Of a stretch of DNA of 64,000 bases, positions 8,266 to 18,881 are shown one piece after another. The notes beneath the pieces are model-generated. The model did no database searches, had not been told where the DNA came from, and worked only from the letters and a program-made list of their open reading frames with translations. This stretch comes from Sphingopyxis sp. LC363 (GTDB taxonomy: Bacteria > Pseudomonadota > Alphaproteobacteria > Sphingomonadales > Sphingomonadaceae). Position 1 is the first letter of the stretch; the number at the start of each line of letters is the position of its first letter. The stretch is from assembly GCF_000756385.1 (NCBI RefSeq), contig NZ_JNFC01000002.1:1-64000 (forward strand), read 5' to 3'. Both the position numbers and the translations under genes were made by a program.

Positions 8266-8823
8266 TCAGAAGCGAAAGAAATAGGGCATGCTTTCGAGCG
8301 TCTCGACGACCTTGCATTTGGCACCCACGCTCTTGCAACTGCCCATCACCGAACGTTTCGCGCCGCCGGGCGTGCCCGCGAAGCCGGCATAATATTGCCC
8401 TTCCTTGTCGCGCGCGATCGCGAAATGGCCATTGCCGCCCCATAAGCCAACGACGCAGTCCCGGCCGCCCGCCTCGTGGCACGCCGTCATCGCATATTGT
8501 TCGGCTTGCTCGCGGCTGTCGCCGCGCAGCGCGCCATAGCTATAGCCGGGCTGGCCCGACGCCGAGCGCCAGAAGGCGATCGCGGCGAAGCTGTTGACCA
8601 TATAGCCGCCGACATATTCCTGTTTTTCCTGCGCGAAGGGGATGACCTGCCCGGGCGCGGCCGGGGGGCGGGCGTCACCATAGATTTGTTGCAGCACCTG
8701 CGGCGGCGGGGCGTTGCAGGGGAGCCCTTGCGCGCAGGGGATGCCCTGGACGGGTTGCATCTGCGCGGCCGCGGCGGGCGCGAGGAGGGCGGAGAGAAGA
8801 GCTGGCACGGCAAGACGGCGCAT
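8266..8823 (-). CDS. DUF4189 secreted protein
   Basis: This is a 185-residue protein with a signal peptide (RRLAVPALLSALLAPAAAAQ). The C-terminal ~100 residues show the DUF4189 pattern: AAIAFWRSASG, then GYSYGALRGDSREQAEQYAM, CHEAGGRDCVVG and GHFAIARD. Several cysteines are conserved and probably form disulfides. DUF4189 proteins are small secreted or periplasmic proteins of unknown role. It is convergent with the TPR/SPOR gene across the terminator and is otherwise isolated. Confidence 0.8.
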   Translation of the reverse strand: MRRLAVPALLSALLAPAAAAQMQPVQGIPCAQGLPCNAPPPQVLQQIYGDARPPAAPGQVIPFAQEKQEYVGGYMVNSFAAIAFWRSASGQPGYSYGALRGDSREQAEQYAMTACHEAGGRDCVVGLWGGNGHFAIARDKEGQYYAGFAGTPGGAKRSVMGSCKSVGAKCKVVETLESMPYFFRF

Positions 8824-8894
8824 GGGGTCATCCTCGCTGTTTATCCAAACCTGTCCGAGGGGTATCGAATTAAATCAGCGAGATAAAGCCTGTA

Positions 8895-10118
8895 TCAGCG
8901 TATCCGCAACCCGCCCTTCCACATCATCGTCGCGCGGCCCTGTACCGGCATGCCGTCGAAGGGCGTGTTGCCCGCCCAGGCGGCCATTTTCTTCGCATCG
9001 ACCTGCCACGGCGTGCCGTCGTCGACGAGGATGAGGTCGGCTTCCATGCCCACCGCGAGGCTGCCGGCGTCGACGCCGAGAAGGGAGGCCGGAGTCGCCG
9101 CGAGCAGTTCGAACAGGCGGCCGGGCGAGACATGGCCGTCGCGGACGAGGCCGAGGCCAAGCGCGAGCAGGGTTTCGGCGCCCGCCATGCCGGGCAAAGC
9201 CTCGGCGAAGGGGAGGCGCTTGTCCTCGGGGCCGCGCGGGTCGTGGCCCGACGACAGGATGTCGATCGTGCCGTCCTTGATCGCGGCGAGGCAGGCGTGG
9301 CGGTCGTCCTCGCTGCGCAAGGGCGGTGAGAGGCGCGCGAAGGTGCGGAAATCGCCGATCGCGGTGTCGGAGAGCAACAGGTGCGCGGGGGTGATGCCGC
9401 AGCGGACGGGGAGGCCCTTCGCCTTGGCGGCGCGGATCAGGTCGAGCCCGCGCGCGGTGGTGACCTGGCGAAAATGGACGGGGGCGCCGGTTTCCTCGAC
9501 GAGCGCGAGGTCGCGCGCGACCGCCATCGCCTCGGCGATCGCGGGGGCCGAGGCGAGGCCAAGGCGCGTCGCCATTTCGCCGTCGGTTGCGACCGCGCCG
9601 GCGGTGAGGCCTTCATCCTCGGCATGGATGATCGTGACGAGGCCGAGCGAGGCGGCATAAGCGAGGACGCGGCGCATCACGCCGCTGTCGGCGATGCGAC
9701 CGCGGCCGGTGGCGACGGCGCGCGCGCCCGCCTGTTTCATCAGGCCGATCTCGGCGAGTTCCCTGCCCGCGAGGCCCTTGGTCGCGGCGGCGAGCGGGTG
9801 GACCCAGAGGTCGGGCTTGCCGCCCTTGGCGGCGCGTTCGACGAGCCCGGCGCCGTCGAGCGGGCCGCTGTCGGGCATCAGCGCGGCGCGCGTGATGCCG
9901 CCGAAGTGGAAGGCGGGCTTGTCGGTCGCGAAGACGCCGAGGTCGATGATGCCGGGGGCGAGCCATTGGCCCTTGGCGTCGATGGTTTCGGTTCCGTCGG
10001 GGACTTCGGTCGGATCGATGGCGGCGATGCGGCCGTCGACCGCGAGCAGGCTGCCCGCGCGCGGCGTGTCGCCGTCGATCAACTGGGCACCTACGATGTG
10101 GAGCGGCCTCAGTTCCAT
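8895..10118 (-). CDS. Dihydroorotase-like protein lacking metal ligands (PyrC'-type)
   Basis: This is a 407-residue amidohydrolase-fold protein. The start at 10118 overlaps the pyrB stop (ATG-GAACTGA). Its overall order follows bacterial class I dihydroorotases, but the metal-binding HxH after PGIIDL is GVF (residues 61-63), and the usual DHAPH motif reads GHDPRG (291-296). One active-site-like His remains in IIHAEDE (H165). It is therefore probably catalytically dead. Non-catalytic dihydroorotase homologues (PyrC', as in Pseudomonas) are needed structurally by their aspartate carbamoyltransferase, and the tight coupling to pyrB fits that role. Automated annotation would call it dihydroorotase. 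Confidence 0.82.
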   Translation of the reverse strand: MELRPLHIVGAQLIDGDTPRAGSLLAVDGRIAAIDPTEVPDGTETIDAKGQWLAPGIIDLGVFATDKPAFHFGGITRAALMPDSGPLDGAGLVERAAKGGKPDLWVHPLAAATKGLAGRELAEIGLMKQAGARAVATGRGRIADSGVMRRVLAYAASLGLVTIIHAEDEGLTAGAVATDGEMATRLGLASAPAIAEAMAVARDLALVEETGAPVHFRQVTTARGLDLIRAAKAKGLPVRCGITPAHLLLSDTAIGDFRTFARLSPPLRSEDDRHACLAAIKDGTIDILSSGHDPRGPEDKRLPFAEALPGMAGAETLLALGLGLVRDGHVSPGRLFELLAATPASLLGVDAGSLAVGMEADLILVDDGTPWQVDAKKMAAWAGNTPFDGMPVQGRATMMWKGGLRIR

Positions 10119-11104
10119 CCCGGGACCCCCCGCTGGCGGCGCGTCAATATGTCGAGGCACGCCATGCGGACGGCGACCCCCATTTCGACCTGTTCGGTGA
10201 TCGTCGAGCGCGCGGGATCGTCGGCGATGCTGCTGTCGATTTCGACCCCGCGGTTCATCGGACCGGGGTGCATGACGATGGCGTCGGGCTTCGCCTTTTC
10301 GAGCCGCTTCGGCGTGAGGCCGTAGAGCGCGTGATATTCGCGCGCCGAGGGGAGGTAGGCGCCGTCCATGCGCTCGTTCTGGAGGCGGAGCATCATCACG
10401 ACGTCGGCGTCTTTGATTCCTTCATCCATGTCGGTGAAGGTGGTGACGTGCATCCGCTCCATCGCGGGCGGGGTGAGCGTGGGCGGCGCGACGACGCGCA
10501 CCTCGTTGCCGAGCAGCGTCAGCGCGAGGATGTTCGAGCGCGCGACGCGGCTGTGAAGGACGTCGCCGCAGATAGCGATCGTGAGCCCCTCGACGCGGCC
10601 GAGGCGGCGGCGGATCGTCAGCGCGTCGAGCAGCGCCTGCGTCGGATGCTCGTGGCGGCCGTCGCCGGCGTTGAGGACGGGGCAGTCGACCTTGTCGGCG
10701 ATGAGCTGGACCGCGCCCGACGAGGCGTGGCGAATGACGATCGCATCGGCGCGCATCGCGTTCAATGTCATCGCGGTGTCGATCAGCGTCTCGCCCTTTT
10801 TCACGCTCGACTGAGCCGCGTGCATGTTGACGACGTCGGCGCCGAGGCGCTTGCCCGCGATCTCGAAGGAGAGAAGCGTGCGGGTCGAATTTTCGAAAAA
10901 GGCGTTGATGATCGTCAGGCCCGCGAGCCGGTCGTCATGCTTCGACGCGCCGCTGCGGTTGAGTTCGACCCACTCTTCGGCGGCGTCGAGGACGTAGCTG
11001 ATCTCCCACGGGGTGAGCGGGGCGATGCCGGTGAGGTGGCGATGGCGAAAGGCATCGCCGCCGGGCGGATAGTCGCTGGCGGGTCGGGTGGTGGAGCTTG
11101 TCAT
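10109..11104 (-). CDS. pyrB: Aspartate carbamoyltransferase catalytic subunit
   Basis: This is a 331-residue enzyme joining carbamoyl phosphate and aspartate in pyrimidine synthesis. Typical motifs are visible: [20 protein letters not shown] (carbamoyl phosphate loop), [24 protein letters not shown], and [12 protein letters not shown] near the C-terminus. I chose the ATG at 11104; an in-frame ATG at 11143 would add 13 residues, and neither has a strong ribosome binding site. No regulatory subunit (pyrI) is present. The stop overlaps the start of the dihydroorotase-like gene, as expected for subunits assembling together. Confidence 0.95.
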   Translation of the reverse strand: MTSSTTRPASDYPPGGDAFRHRHLTGIAPLTPWEISYVLDAAEEWVELNRSGASKHDDRLAGLTIINAFFENSTRTLLSFEIAGKRLGADVVNMHAAQSSVKKGETLIDTAMTLNAMRADAIVIRHASSGAVQLIADKVDCPVLNAGDGRHEHPTQALLDALTIRRRLGRVEGLTIAICGDVLHSRVARSNILALTLLGNEVRVVAPPTLTPPAMERMHVTTFTDMDEGIKDADVVMMLRLQNERMDGAYLPSAREYHALYGLTPKRLEKAKPDAIVMHPGPMNRGVEIDSSIADDPARSTITEQVEMGVAVRMACLDILTRRQRGVPGWN

Positions 11105-11170
11105 TAAAGGGGAGCGTTTAGGTGCGGGGGGCGATTCTGGCAAGCGAAGATCCTCCCCGTTGGGGGAGGA

Positions 11171-11629
11171 TCAGCGCGTCATCGCGTCGATCGCGCCTTG
11201 CAGGATGAACGCCGCCGCCGCGCTGTCGACGCGTGTCGCGCGCTTGGCGCGGCTGACGTCGGCGGCGATCATCGCGCGCTCGACCGCGGCGGTCGACCAG
11301 CGCTCGTCCCAGAGCAGAAGCGGAAGGCCGAGCGGCGCGAGGTTGCGCGCGAAGGCGCGGGTGCTTTGGGTGCGCGGGCTGTCGCTGCCGTCCATGTTGA
11401 GGGGGAGGCCGACGACGAGGCCGACGATATTATGCTGTGTGATCAGCGCCTTGAGCGTTTCGAAGTCGACCGAGAATTTCTTGCGGAGGATCGTCTTGTC
11501 GGGGGTCGCGAAGCTCCAGTTCGTGTCGCAGAAGGCGACGCCGATCGTCTTCGTGCCGACGTCGAGCCCCGCGAGACGGCCGCCGTTCGGGAAATTGGCG
11601 GCAAATTCGGGGGCGGCGGTGGTGATCAT
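11171..11629 (-). CDS. ruvX: Holliday junction resolvase-like RNase H-fold protein RuvX/YqgF
   Basis: The protein is 152 residues from the ATG at 11629, which follows gagaggccgtg. The RNase H-like fold is shown by [17 protein letters not shown] at the N-terminus, [13 protein letters not shown] in the middle and [12 protein letters not shown] plus [10 protein letters not shown] near the end. Family members process the 5' end of 16S rRNA and have been proposed as Holliday junction resolvases. It lies upstream of pyrB on the same strand with a 66-base gap that holds a small GC-rich hairpin (tcctcccc...ggggagga, 11151-11171). Confidence 0.92.
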   Translation of the reverse strand: MITTAAPEFAANFPNGGRLAGLDVGTKTIGVAFCDTNWSFATPDKTILRKKFSVDFETLKALITQHNIVGLVVGLPLNMDGSDSPRTQSTRAFARNLAPLGLPLLLWDERWSTAAVERAMIAADVSRAKRATRVDSAAAAFILQGAIDAMTR

Positions 11630-11682
11630 CACGGCCTCTCTAGAACATGATCGCCTTTGAATGAAAGACATCACCACCGTTC

Positions 11683-11760
11683 CGTCATCCTGGCGAAGGC
11701 CGGGATCTCGCCGGTGTGTCAGGATGCCAGAGTGAGATCCCGGCCTTCGCCGGGATGACG
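11683..11760. repeat. Intergenic inverted repeat (type 2)
   Basis: A near-perfect 27-base arm (cgtcatcctggcgaaggccg at 11683 onward) returns inverted at 11734-11760. It is followed by a small hairpin at 11795-11815 (accccgga/tccggggt). The sequence is non-coding and resembles dispersed repeats that are common in sphingomonad genomes. It may also act as a transcription stop for the downstream convergent side. Confidence 0.65.
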
Positions 11761-11802
11761 ATTTAGGTGAGGAGGCGAGCGGGTTGAGAGCTGGACCCCG
11801 GA

Positions 11803-13095
11803 TCAGGTCCGGGGTGACGGAGGGGGAGTAGTGGGCGTCGCCGGCTCCAGCGGTGCCGCCGGGGGCGGCACGGGCGACGGCTTGCCTTCATAGGTGGCAA
11901 GCCGGCGGAGCGCGTCGGCGCGGACGTTCGCCCAGAAGAGGGTGATGTCGTAGACGTGATAGTTGTTGCCGGGGAGCACATAGCCCGCGACGACATAATT
12001 CTTCGCGATATCGGCGTCGCCGATCATCAGGAAGCCTCGCGTGTCGTCGCATGTGGCGCCGATCTTGCCCGCGACCAGCGATCCCGACTTGAAGCCGGTG
12101 GTGGGCTTGAGCGTACCGATATTCGCCTCGGGCGGCGCGGCGGTATCGGGAACGCCGGTGAGCGGGTTGGTGCAGAGCATCCGCGTTTCGGCGCGCGGGC
12201 GGCCGTCGAAGCCGATGGTGCCGTCATAGGCGTCGGTGACCATCGCCGGGTCGGCGGGGTCGGCGAAACTCGCCCAGCCGAGGATGCAGCCCTTCTGCTC
12301 GGGCGTCTGGCACGCGGGCAGGCCGAGACCGGCGATATCGGTATCGAGGCTGACCGGCCAGCCGATGACATAGGCGGCGACGATGCGCTTCGCGAGCGGA
12401 GTGCCTGCGATCTTCGTGCGGAGCAGGGTGGTGAGATGGAGCGCGCCCTGGCTGTGGCCGGCGAGGATGATCGGCTTGTCCTTCGGCTGCGCGGCGAGGA
12501 AGGCGTCGAACGCTTCCTCGACGTCGCGATAGGCGGAATCGATCGCCTTGCCCGCGGTGACGCGGTCCTGCGCGAGAAAAGCGCCGAGCGTCGCCTGGCG
12601 ATAGCGGGGCGCCCAGATTTCGCCGGCATCGGCAAAGGCGCTCGCCATGCCCTGCACGAACAGATTGGCGCGGTGGTCCGAATCGCGATCCTCGAGCGGG
12701 GCGTTCCAGCTCGAGCGGCTGTAATAGCTGGTCGGATGGACGAAAAAGACCGCGGCGTTGCCCTTGGGGAAGGGGGCTTCGGCGGCAGCCTCGGCCGCCT
12801 TGGCGGGCGGGATCAGCCGGCCGGCCGTCTTTTCGTCCGGAAGCTCGGTGCCGGGGGTTTCGCTGCCGTCGGAGGCGGGACGCCAGGCCGAGGGATCCTT
12901 TTCCATCCCCGGCCGCGCGAACCACATTTTGGGGTCGTCATAGGCGTTGGGCGCGACCGCGGCCTGCGGCTTGAACTCGGTGCTGGGGACGAAGGCGGTG
13001 CGCGCGATCCAGCCCGGGAAAAGCTGGTACACGACCCCGGCGGCAAGGATGAGGAGGATGATCGCGGCGATGAAGTAGAGGAACTTGCGGGCCAA
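11803..13095 (-). CDS. DUF3089 family membrane-anchored alpha/beta hydrolase
   Basis: The protein is about 430 residues from a TTG at 13095 preceded by GGAG; an ATG at 13128 is an alternative. An N-terminal transmembrane anchor ([19 protein letters not shown]) is followed by a DUF3089 domain: [15 protein letters not shown], then the nucleophile elbow [12 protein letters not shown] with its Ser. This group is predicted to contain serine hydrolases acting outside the cytoplasm; substrates are not known. The last residues (PSPRT) are encoded inside a small dispersed hairpin, so the C-terminus has probably been extended into repeat DNA. Confidence 0.82.
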   Translation of the reverse strand: MARKFLYFIAAIILLILAAGVVYQLFPGWIARTAFVPSTEFKPQAAVAPNAYDDPKMWFARPGMEKDPSAWRPASDGSETPGTELPDEKTAGRLIPPAKAAEAAAEAPFPKGNAAVFFVHPTSYYSRSSWNAPLEDRDSDHRANLFVQGMASAFADAGEIWAPRYRQATLGAFLAQDRVTAGKAIDSAYRDVEEAFDAFLAAQPKDKPIILAGHSQGALHLTTLLRTKIAGTPLAKRIVAAYVIGWPVSLDTDIAGLGLPACQTPEQKGCILGWASFADPADPAMVTDAYDGTIGFDGRPRAETRMLCTNPLTGVPDTAAPPEANIGTLKPTTGFKSGSLVAGKIGATCDDTRGFLMIGDADIAKNYVVAGYVLPGNNYHVYDITLFWANVRADALRRLATYEGKPSPVPPPAAPLEPATPTTPPPSPRT

Positions 13096-13133
13096 ATGGG
13101 GGCTCCATGGGAGAGGAATTGCTCCCATTCTAG

Positions 13134-13213
13134 CCGTTCGTGTCGAGCGAAGTCGAGACACCCGTCGCCAGTGCGTGACCGCGGGGCATCTCGACTTCGC
13201 TCGATGCGAACGG
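13134..13213. repeat. Intergenic inverted repeat (type 3)
   Basis: The arms (ccgttcgtgtcgagcgaagt from 13134, and the inverted copy ending at 13213) are 25 bases with a couple of mismatches and 30 bases between them. The repeat lies between the divergent DUF3089 and DUF4153 genes and overlaps their promoter region. The core gtcgagcgaagtcgaga is of a kind seen dispersed in sphingomonad genomes. Confidence 0.6.
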
Positions 13214-13289
13214 AAAAGGGGGAGGTTCACGGTGTCTAGAGACGCGCATTTGGCTTGCCGCGCGCCGTGAAACAAGCCCAGATGTCGGC

Positions 13290-15065
13290 ATGACCGATGC
13301 AGTAGCAGCCGGCGCCGCCGCCGATTCGCCCCTCAGGCCGTCCCATGTCTCCGCGCGTCTCGACGATAGCGATCCGCCCTGGCCGCTGCGCCCGTGGATC
13401 ATGGCGGCGATCTGCGCCGCCGCGGGGCTCGCCTTTCACCTGCTGATCGACCATCATTATGACGATGCGCTCGCGCATTGGCGGAGCGCGCTGGCGACGG
13501 GGATCGCGGCGGCGACGGTGGTGTTCGTGCTCGGAGTCGAACGACGCCGCTGGCACTGGGCGCTGGGCTTCGCGCTCGGCTGGGGCGTGATCCTCGGGCT
13601 GATCGCGCGGACGACCGCGGCCTATAATATCCAGGGCAATCCGGTCGAATGGCCCTTCTGGTCGGGGATTCTCGCGGTGCTCGTCGCGACCCCGCTGTTC
13701 CAGACGCGGCGCGACGTCGCGCCCGACTGGCGCTTCTGGAAGCTGTGGCAGATGCCGTACGCGCGGCTGCACAGCCATGCGTGGACCGACGCGGTGATCG
13801 GCGCGGCGAGCCTCGCGTTCGTCGGCATCACTTTTTTGCTGACGGTGCTGATCGGGCAGATGTTCAAGCTGATCGGGATCAACCTGATCTTCGACCTCTT
13901 GAACGACGAATGGTTCGGCTGGATGCTCGCGGGCGCGGCGTTCGGCGGCGCGGTGGGCCTGCTGCGCGAGCGCGACAAGCTGGTCGCGACCTTGCAGCGG
14001 CTGGTGATGATCGTGCTCGCGGTGCTCGCGCCGGTGCTCGCGGTCGCATTGGTGCTGTTCCTGCTTTCGCTCGCGGGAACGGGGCTGCAGAAGCTGTGGG
14101 ATTCGGGCTTTTCGACCGCGGCGGTGATGATGGCGGTGGCGGCGTTCGCGGTGCTGCTCGCCAATGCGGTGATCGGCAACGGCGACGACGACCGCGCGAC
14201 GAGCCCGGCGCTACGCTGGGCGGCGCCGGTGCTGGCGATCGCGGTGCTGCCGCTCGCCGCGATCGCCTTTTATTCGATGCACCTGCGCGTGGTCCAATAT
14301 GGTTGGACCCCCGAGCGCATCTGGGGCGTGATCGCGGCGCTGATCGCGCTCGCTTATGGCATCGCGGGGCTGTGGGCGGTGGCGCGCGGGCGACGCGATT
14401 TCGACGACCTGCTGTGGCCGATGCAGCAGAAGCTGGCGATCGGGCTGGCGCTGCTCGCGCTGTTCCTTGCGTTGCCGATTCTCGATTTCGGGGCGATTTC
14501 GACGCGCGACCAGCTCGCCCGGCTGAAATCGGGAGCGACGCCGGTCGAGAAGTTCGACTGGGCGGCGATGGCGTTCGATTTTGGGCCGAGCGGGCGCGCG
14601 GCGCTGGCGGAGGTGGCGCGTTCGCCGCGGAAGGAGCGCGCCGACGCCGCGGAGGCGGCGCTGGCGGCGAAGAACCGCTGGGACCTGAGCGGACCGCGCG
14701 GCGCGCTGCTGCTGAAGCCGTTGGCCGAGCGGTTGCGTATCATTCCCGAGGGCCGCGCCTTGCCCGCCGAAGCGCTCGACCGGATTTCGGCGAGCTATAT
14801 GTGCGGTCGCGCCAAGGCGTGCGTCGCGCTGTGGCTCGACGACAAAAGGATCGGCGTGCTGGGGCAGAATGAGCCGGGCGATGCGCTGAATTTCGACTTC
14901 GTGACGCAAAATGACGCCGGACAATGGGTGCAGGGCGATTGGGCGAAGCCCGTGCCCGCGAAAAGGCCGGCGGTCGACCTGTCGACGGCGCGGATCGAGG
15001 TCGAGACGGTGACGCAGCGCCGCGTGCTGGTGAACGGGGAGCCGGAATCGGGGACGTTCGATTGA
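13290..15065 (+). CDS. DUF4153 multi-pass membrane protein
   Basis: This is a 591-residue inner-membrane protein. Residues 35-400 contain about ten hydrophobic helices (for example IMAAICAAAGLAFHLLI, LVMIVLAVLAPVLAVALVLF, LAIGLALLALFLALPIL), matching the DUF4153 layout. The C-terminal ~190 residues are soluble and presumably periplasmic or cytosolic. DUF4153 proteins have no assigned activity. The gene stands alone; a palindromic repeat follows 10 bases after the stop and may end its transcript. Confidence 0.85.
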   Translation: MTDAVAAGAAADSPLRPSHVSARLDDSDPPWPLRPWIMAAICAAAGLAFHLLIDHHYDDALAHWRSALATGIAAATVVFVLGVERRRWHWALGFALGWGVILGLIARTTAAYNIQGNPVEWPFWSGILAVLVATPLFQTRRDVAPDWRFWKLWQMPYARLHSHAWTDAVIGAASLAFVGITFLLTVLIGQMFKLIGINLIFDLLNDEWFGWMLAGAAFGGAVGLLRERDKLVATLQRLVMIVLAVLAPVLAVALVLFLLSLAGTGLQKLWDSGFSTAAVMMAVAAFAVLLANAVIGNGDDDRATSPALRWAAPVLAIAVLPLAAIAFYSMHLRVVQYGWTPERIWGVIAALIALAYGIAGLWAVARGRRDFDDLLWPMQQKLAIGLALLALFLALPILDFGAISTRDQLARLKSGATPVEKFDWAAMAFDFGPSGRAALAEVARSPRKERADAAEAALAAKNRWDLSGPRGALLLKPLAERLRIIPEGRALPAEALDRISASYMCGRAKACVALWLDDKRIGVLGQNEPGDALNFDFVTQNDAGQWVQGDWAKPVPAKRPAVDLSTARIEVETVTQRRVLVNGEPESGTFD

Positions 15066-15075
15066 GTTTTGTTCG

Positions 15076-15204
15076 TCCCTGTGGCGGAGCCATGGGGAGG
15101 TGGCAGCGGCGCAGCCGCTGACGGAGGGGCGGTAGCGCGACGTTGCGGCCCCTCCACCACTCGCTTCGCGAGCGGTCCCCCTCCCCATGGCTTCGCCACA
15201 GGGA
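15076..15204. repeat. Dispersed palindromic intergenic repeat, copy 2
   Basis: The 25-base arms (tccctgtggcggagccatgg from 15076, inverted at 15180-15204 with one mismatch) enclose smaller hairpins, including cagcggcgcagccgctg and ggaggggc/gcccctcc. It has the same architecture as 10-216 and 25131-25264. Confidence 0.75.
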
Positions 15205-15269
15205 GGATCATGGTTGATGCGATCCGGCGGGGATGCTAGCGGCGCGGCTTCGTTAAAGTTAGGGCGATC

Positions 15270-15572
15270 ATGTCAATCGATCAGGCAACAGTAAGGAAAA
15301 TCGCGTCGCTGGCGCGCATCGCGATCAGCGATGCCGAGGCCGCCGCGATGGAAGGCGAACTCAACGGCATTTTGGGCTGGGTCGAGCAACTCGGCGAGGT
15401 CGATGTGACCGGGGTCGAGCCGATGACCGCGGTGATCCCGAACCATCTGCGGCTGCGCGACGATGTCGTCGATGCCGACCCGCTGACCGGCGGCAATCGC
15501 CGCGACGATGTGCTGGCGAACGCCCCTGCGCCGCAGCACGGCTTCTTCGGCGTGCCGAAGGTGATCGAATAA
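15270..15572 (+). CDS. gatC: Asp/Glu-tRNA amidotransferase subunit C
   Basis: This 100-residue subunit stabilises GatA-GatB, which converts misacylated Glu-tRNA(Gln) and Asp-tRNA(Asn) to the correct forms. The family pattern is visible: [29 protein letters not shown], then V-EPM and LRDDVV. It begins the gat operon; its stop codon overlaps the gatA start (TAATG). Confidence 0.96.
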   Translation: MSIDQATVRKIASLARIAISDAEAAAMEGELNGILGWVEQLGEVDVTGVEPMTAVIPNHLRLRDDVVDADPLTGGNRRDDVLANAPAPQHGFFGVPKVIE

Positions 15573-17053
15573 TGACCGAACTGACCAACCTGACCGTCGC
15601 GCAGATCCGCGACGGCCATCGCGCGGGCGATTTCAGCGCCATCGAGGTCGCCGAGGCGTTCAACGCCAATGTCGCGGGCGCGAAGGCATTGAACGCGTTC
15701 ATCGTCGAGACGCCCGATCATGCGCTGGCGGCGGCGAAGGCGGCCGACGCCGACCGCGCCGCGGGGACGCTGAAGCCCTTGTCGGGCGTGCCGATCGGGA
15801 TGAAGGACCTGTTCTGCACCAACGGGGTGCAGACGACCGCCGCGAGCCATATGCTCGAAGGCTTCGTGCCGCGCTATGAATCGACCGTTTCGCAGAAATT
15901 GTGGGACGCGGGTTGCGGCATGCTCGGCAAGCTGAACCTCGACCAGTTCGCGATGGGATCGTCGAACGAGACGAGCTATTTCGGCAACGTCATCAGCCCG
16001 TGGAAGCGCAACGACGGCGGCAATGCCGCGCTCGCGCCGGGCGGGTCGTCGGGCGGGTCTTCATCGGCGATCGCGGCGCGGCTCTGCCCGGCGGCGACAG
16101 GGACCGACACCGGCGGTTCGATCCGCCAGCCCGCGGCCTTCACCGGTATTTCGGGGATCAAGCCGACCTATGGCCGCTGCTCGCGCTGGGGCATTGTCGC
16201 CTTCGCCAGCTCGCTCGATCAGGCGGGACCGATGGCGCGCGACGTCAAGGACTGTGCGATCATGCTCGAGAATATGGCGGGCTTCGATCCGAAGGACGCG
16301 ACGAGCCTCGACATGGCGGTGCCCAATTGGGAAGCGGCTTTGTCAAGCGATCTCAAGGGCAAGACGGTCGGCATTCCCAAGGAATATCGGCTTGAGGGCA
16401 TCGACTCCGACATCGACGCGATGTGGGATGCGGGCATCGCGATGCTGAAGGATGCGGGCGCCGAGGTCGTCGAGATCAGCCTGCCGCACACGAAATACGC
16501 TCTGCCGGCCTATTATATCATCGCGCCCGCCGAGGCGTCGTCGAACCTCGCACGCTATGACGGCGTGCGGTACGGTTTGCGCGACCTGCCGCAGGGCGCG
16601 GGGTTGCAGGATATGTATGCCGCGACGCGCGCCGACGGCTTCGGGCCCGAGGTCAAGCGCCGCATCATGATCGGCACCTATGTGCTGTCGGCGGGCTTCT
16701 ACGACGCCTATTACACGCAGGCGCAGAAGGTGCGGACGTTGATCGCGCGCGATTTCGAACAGGCTTTTGCCTCGTGCGACGTCATCCTCGCGCCGACCGC
16801 ACCGTCGGCGGCGTTCGGGCTGGGCGAAAAGACCGCCGATCCGCTGGCGATGTATCTGAACGACGTGTTCGCGGTGCCCGCGAGCCTTGCCGGGCTGCCC
16901 GCGATGTCGGTCCCCGCGGCGCTGAACCGCGAAGGGCTGCCGCTGGGCCTGCAGATCATCGGCAAGGCGTTCGACGAGCAGGGCGTGCTCAATGCGGGGC
17001 TGGCGATTGAGGAGCGGGCGGGCTTCACGGCGCGTGCGGAGAAGTGGTGGTGA
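15572..17053 (+). CDS. gatA: Asp/Glu-tRNA amidotransferase subunit A
   Basis: This 493-residue amidase-signature enzyme releases ammonia from glutamine for transamidation. The catalytic Lys is in [10 protein letters not shown] (about residue 76). The Ser-rich amidase signature [19 protein letters not shown] carries the cis-Ser and nucleophile Ser. The C-terminus is full length. It is translationally coupled to gatC. Unusually, a small unrelated gene overlaps its stop and separates it from gatB. Confidence 0.97.
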   Translation: MTELTNLTVAQIRDGHRAGDFSAIEVAEAFNANVAGAKALNAFIVETPDHALAAAKAADADRAAGTLKPLSGVPIGMKDLFCTNGVQTTAASHMLEGFVPRYESTVSQKLWDAGCGMLGKLNLDQFAMGSSNETSYFGNVISPWKRNDGGNAALAPGGSSGGSSSAIAARLCPAATGTDTGGSIRQPAAFTGISGIKPTYGRCSRWGIVAFASSLDQAGPMARDVKDCAIMLENMAGFDPKDATSLDMAVPNWEAALSSDLKGKTVGIPKEYRLEGIDSDIDAMWDAGIAMLKDAGAEVVEISLPHTKYALPAYYIIAPAEASSNLARYDGVRYGLRDLPQGAGLQDMYAATRADGFGPEVKRRIMIGTYVLSAGFYDAYYTQAQKVRTLIARDFEQAFASCDVILAPTAPSAAFGLGEKTADPLAMYLNDVFAVPASLAGLPAMSVPAALNREGLPLGLQIIGKAFDEQGVLNAGLAIEERAGFTARAEKWW

Positions 17054-17328
17054 GTTTGAACCTGTCCGTTAAGCCCGTCTATGGATGGGGCTGGACGGAC
17101 GGGGCTGGCACCGTCGAAACACCAAGTGAGTTTACAGCCATTGCTGAACGCAGCGGAGATCAATTGGTGGGAGTCGTCGGACCGGGTGAATTCTCCGGTT
17201 GGAAAGTTACCTTGTCGAAAAGACATACCGGACCTTTTGACGGGTTGGTGAATGTGACGATTCAGAACGATGGCGCAGAGGAAATATTCTCCGGTTCTGC
17301 GGAGATATCGAAGGACTTGATGGAATAA
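17044..17328 (+). CDS. Small unknown protein inserted between gatA and gatB
   Basis: This 94-residue protein overlaps the gatA stop by 10 bases and the gatB start by one base (TAATG), so it is embedded in the operon. Alternative GTG starts lie at 17047 and 17050. The sequence ([20 protein letters not shown] ... [20 protein letters not shown]) suggests a small all-beta protein with no signal peptide. Its codon use is visibly less GC-biased than gatA and gatB. I do not recognise the family. It may be an acquired gene co-translated with the amidotransferase. Confidence 0.7.
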   Translation: MVVSLNLSVKPVYGWGWTDGAGTVETPSEFTAIAERSGDQLVGVVGPGEFSGWKVTLSKRHTGPFDGLVNVTIQNDGAEEIFSGSAEISKDLME

Positions 17329-18794
17329 TGAGCGACTATCGCATCAAGGGCGAAACCGGCGAGTGGGAGGTCGTGATCGGCCTCGAGGTCCATGCGCAGG
17401 TCACCTCCAACGCCAAGCTGTTCTCGGGCGCCGCGACGGCGTTCGGGGCCGAGCCCAACACGCAGGTGTCGCTGGTCGACGCCGCGATGCCGGGGATGCT
17501 GCCGGTGCCGAACCGCGAGTGTATCCGCCAGGCGGTGCGCACGGGAATGGCGATCGAGGCCGAGATCAACAAATGGTCGCGCTTCGACCGCAAGAATTAT
17601 TTCTACGCCGACTTGCCGCAGGGTTACCAGATTTCGCAGCTTTATCATCCGCTTGTCGGCGAGGGTTCGCTGACGATCGCAGCCGATGAGAAGGCGGGTA
17701 TCCCCTCCGACAAGGTGATCGGAATCGAGCGCATCCATGTCGAGCAGGACGCGGGCAAGCTGATGCACGACCAGCATCCGACGATGTCCTACGTCGACCT
17801 CAACCGGTCGGGCGTCGCGCTGATGGAGATCGTCTCGCGCCCCGACATGCGCTCGCCCGCCGAGGCGGGGGCCTATGTGCGCAAGTTGCGCTCGATCCTG
17901 CGCTATGTCGGGTCGTGCGACGGCAATATGGAAGAGGGCTCGATGCGCGCCGACGTCAACGTGTCGGTTCGCAAGCCCGGCGACGAATTCGGGACGCGCA
18001 CCGAGACGAAGAACGTCAATTCGGTGCGCTTCGTGATGGCGGTGATCGAGGGCGAGGCGAAGCGCCAGGTCGAGCTGATCGAAAGCGGCGGCAGCGTGGT
18101 GCAGGAAACGCGGCTGTACGATCCCGACCGCAACGAGACGCGCTCGATGCGGTCGAAGGAAGATGCGCATGATTATCGCTATTTCCCCGATCCCGACCTG
18201 CTGCCGCTCATACTCGACGATGCGTTTCTGACCGAATGCCGCGCGAGCCTGCCCGAACTGCCCGACGCTAAGCGCGCGCGCTATCTGGCCGAAGGGATTT
18301 CGGCCTATAACGCCGACGTGCTGACCGCCGAGGTCGAGGTGGCGCGCTGGTTCGACGCGTTGCTCGAAGCGGGGGCGAAGCCCGTCGCGGCGGCGAACTG
18401 GGTGACGAGCGAGTTATTCGGTGCCTTGAACCGTCTGGGCCGCGATATTTCGGACTCGCCGGTCAGTCCCGCCCAGGCGGCCGAACTGCTCGGGCTCGTC
18501 GCCGACGGCACGATTTCGGGGACGATCGCCAAGGCGGTGTTCGAAAAGATGCTCGAAAGCGGCGATGCGGCGGGCGTGATCGTCGATCGCGAAGGGCTGA
18601 AGCAGACGAGCGACACCGGCGCGATCGAGGCCGAGATCGCCAAGGTCCTCGCCGCCAATGGAGACAAGGTTGCGCAGTATAAGGGCGGCAAGGAGGCCCT
18701 GTTCGGCTTCTTCGTCGGGCAGACGATGAAGGCGATGCAGGGCAAGGCGAACCCGCAGGTCGTCAACGAACTGCTGAAGAAGGCGCTCGGCTGA
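17328..18794 (+). CDS. gatB: Asp/Glu-tRNA amidotransferase subunit B
   Basis: This 488-residue subunit binds the misacylated tRNA and catalyses its phosphorylation and amidation. The GatB signature runs through [39 protein letters not shown], and [12 protein letters not shown]. The C-terminal YqeY-like tail domain ends in [10 protein letters not shown]. The full length is normal. It closes the operon gatC-gatA-small gene-gatB. Confidence 0.97.
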   Translation: MSDYRIKGETGEWEVVIGLEVHAQVTSNAKLFSGAATAFGAEPNTQVSLVDAAMPGMLPVPNRECIRQAVRTGMAIEAEINKWSRFDRKNYFYADLPQGYQISQLYHPLVGEGSLTIAADEKAGIPSDKVIGIERIHVEQDAGKLMHDQHPTMSYVDLNRSGVALMEIVSRPDMRSPAEAGAYVRKLRSILRYVGSCDGNMEEGSMRADVNVSVRKPGDEFGTRTETKNVNSVRFVMAVIEGEAKRQVELIESGGSVVQETRLYDPDRNETRSMRSKEDAHDYRYFPDPDLLPLILDDAFLTECRASLPELPDAKRARYLAEGISAYNADVLTAEVEVARWFDALLEAGAKPVAAANWVTSELFGALNRLGRDISDSPVSPAQAAELLGLVADGTISGTIAKAVFEKMLESGDAAGVIVDREGLKQTSDTGAIEAEIAKVLAANGDKVAQYKGGKEALFGFFVGQTMKAMQGKANPQVVNELLKKALG

Positions 18795-18881
18795 CCCAAT
18801 AAGTGATCGCGTTCACAGCGAATCCGGCCGCTTCGCTGTCATGGCATTGAAATCAGTGCAGATATGATGGGAAGGGCGGAT

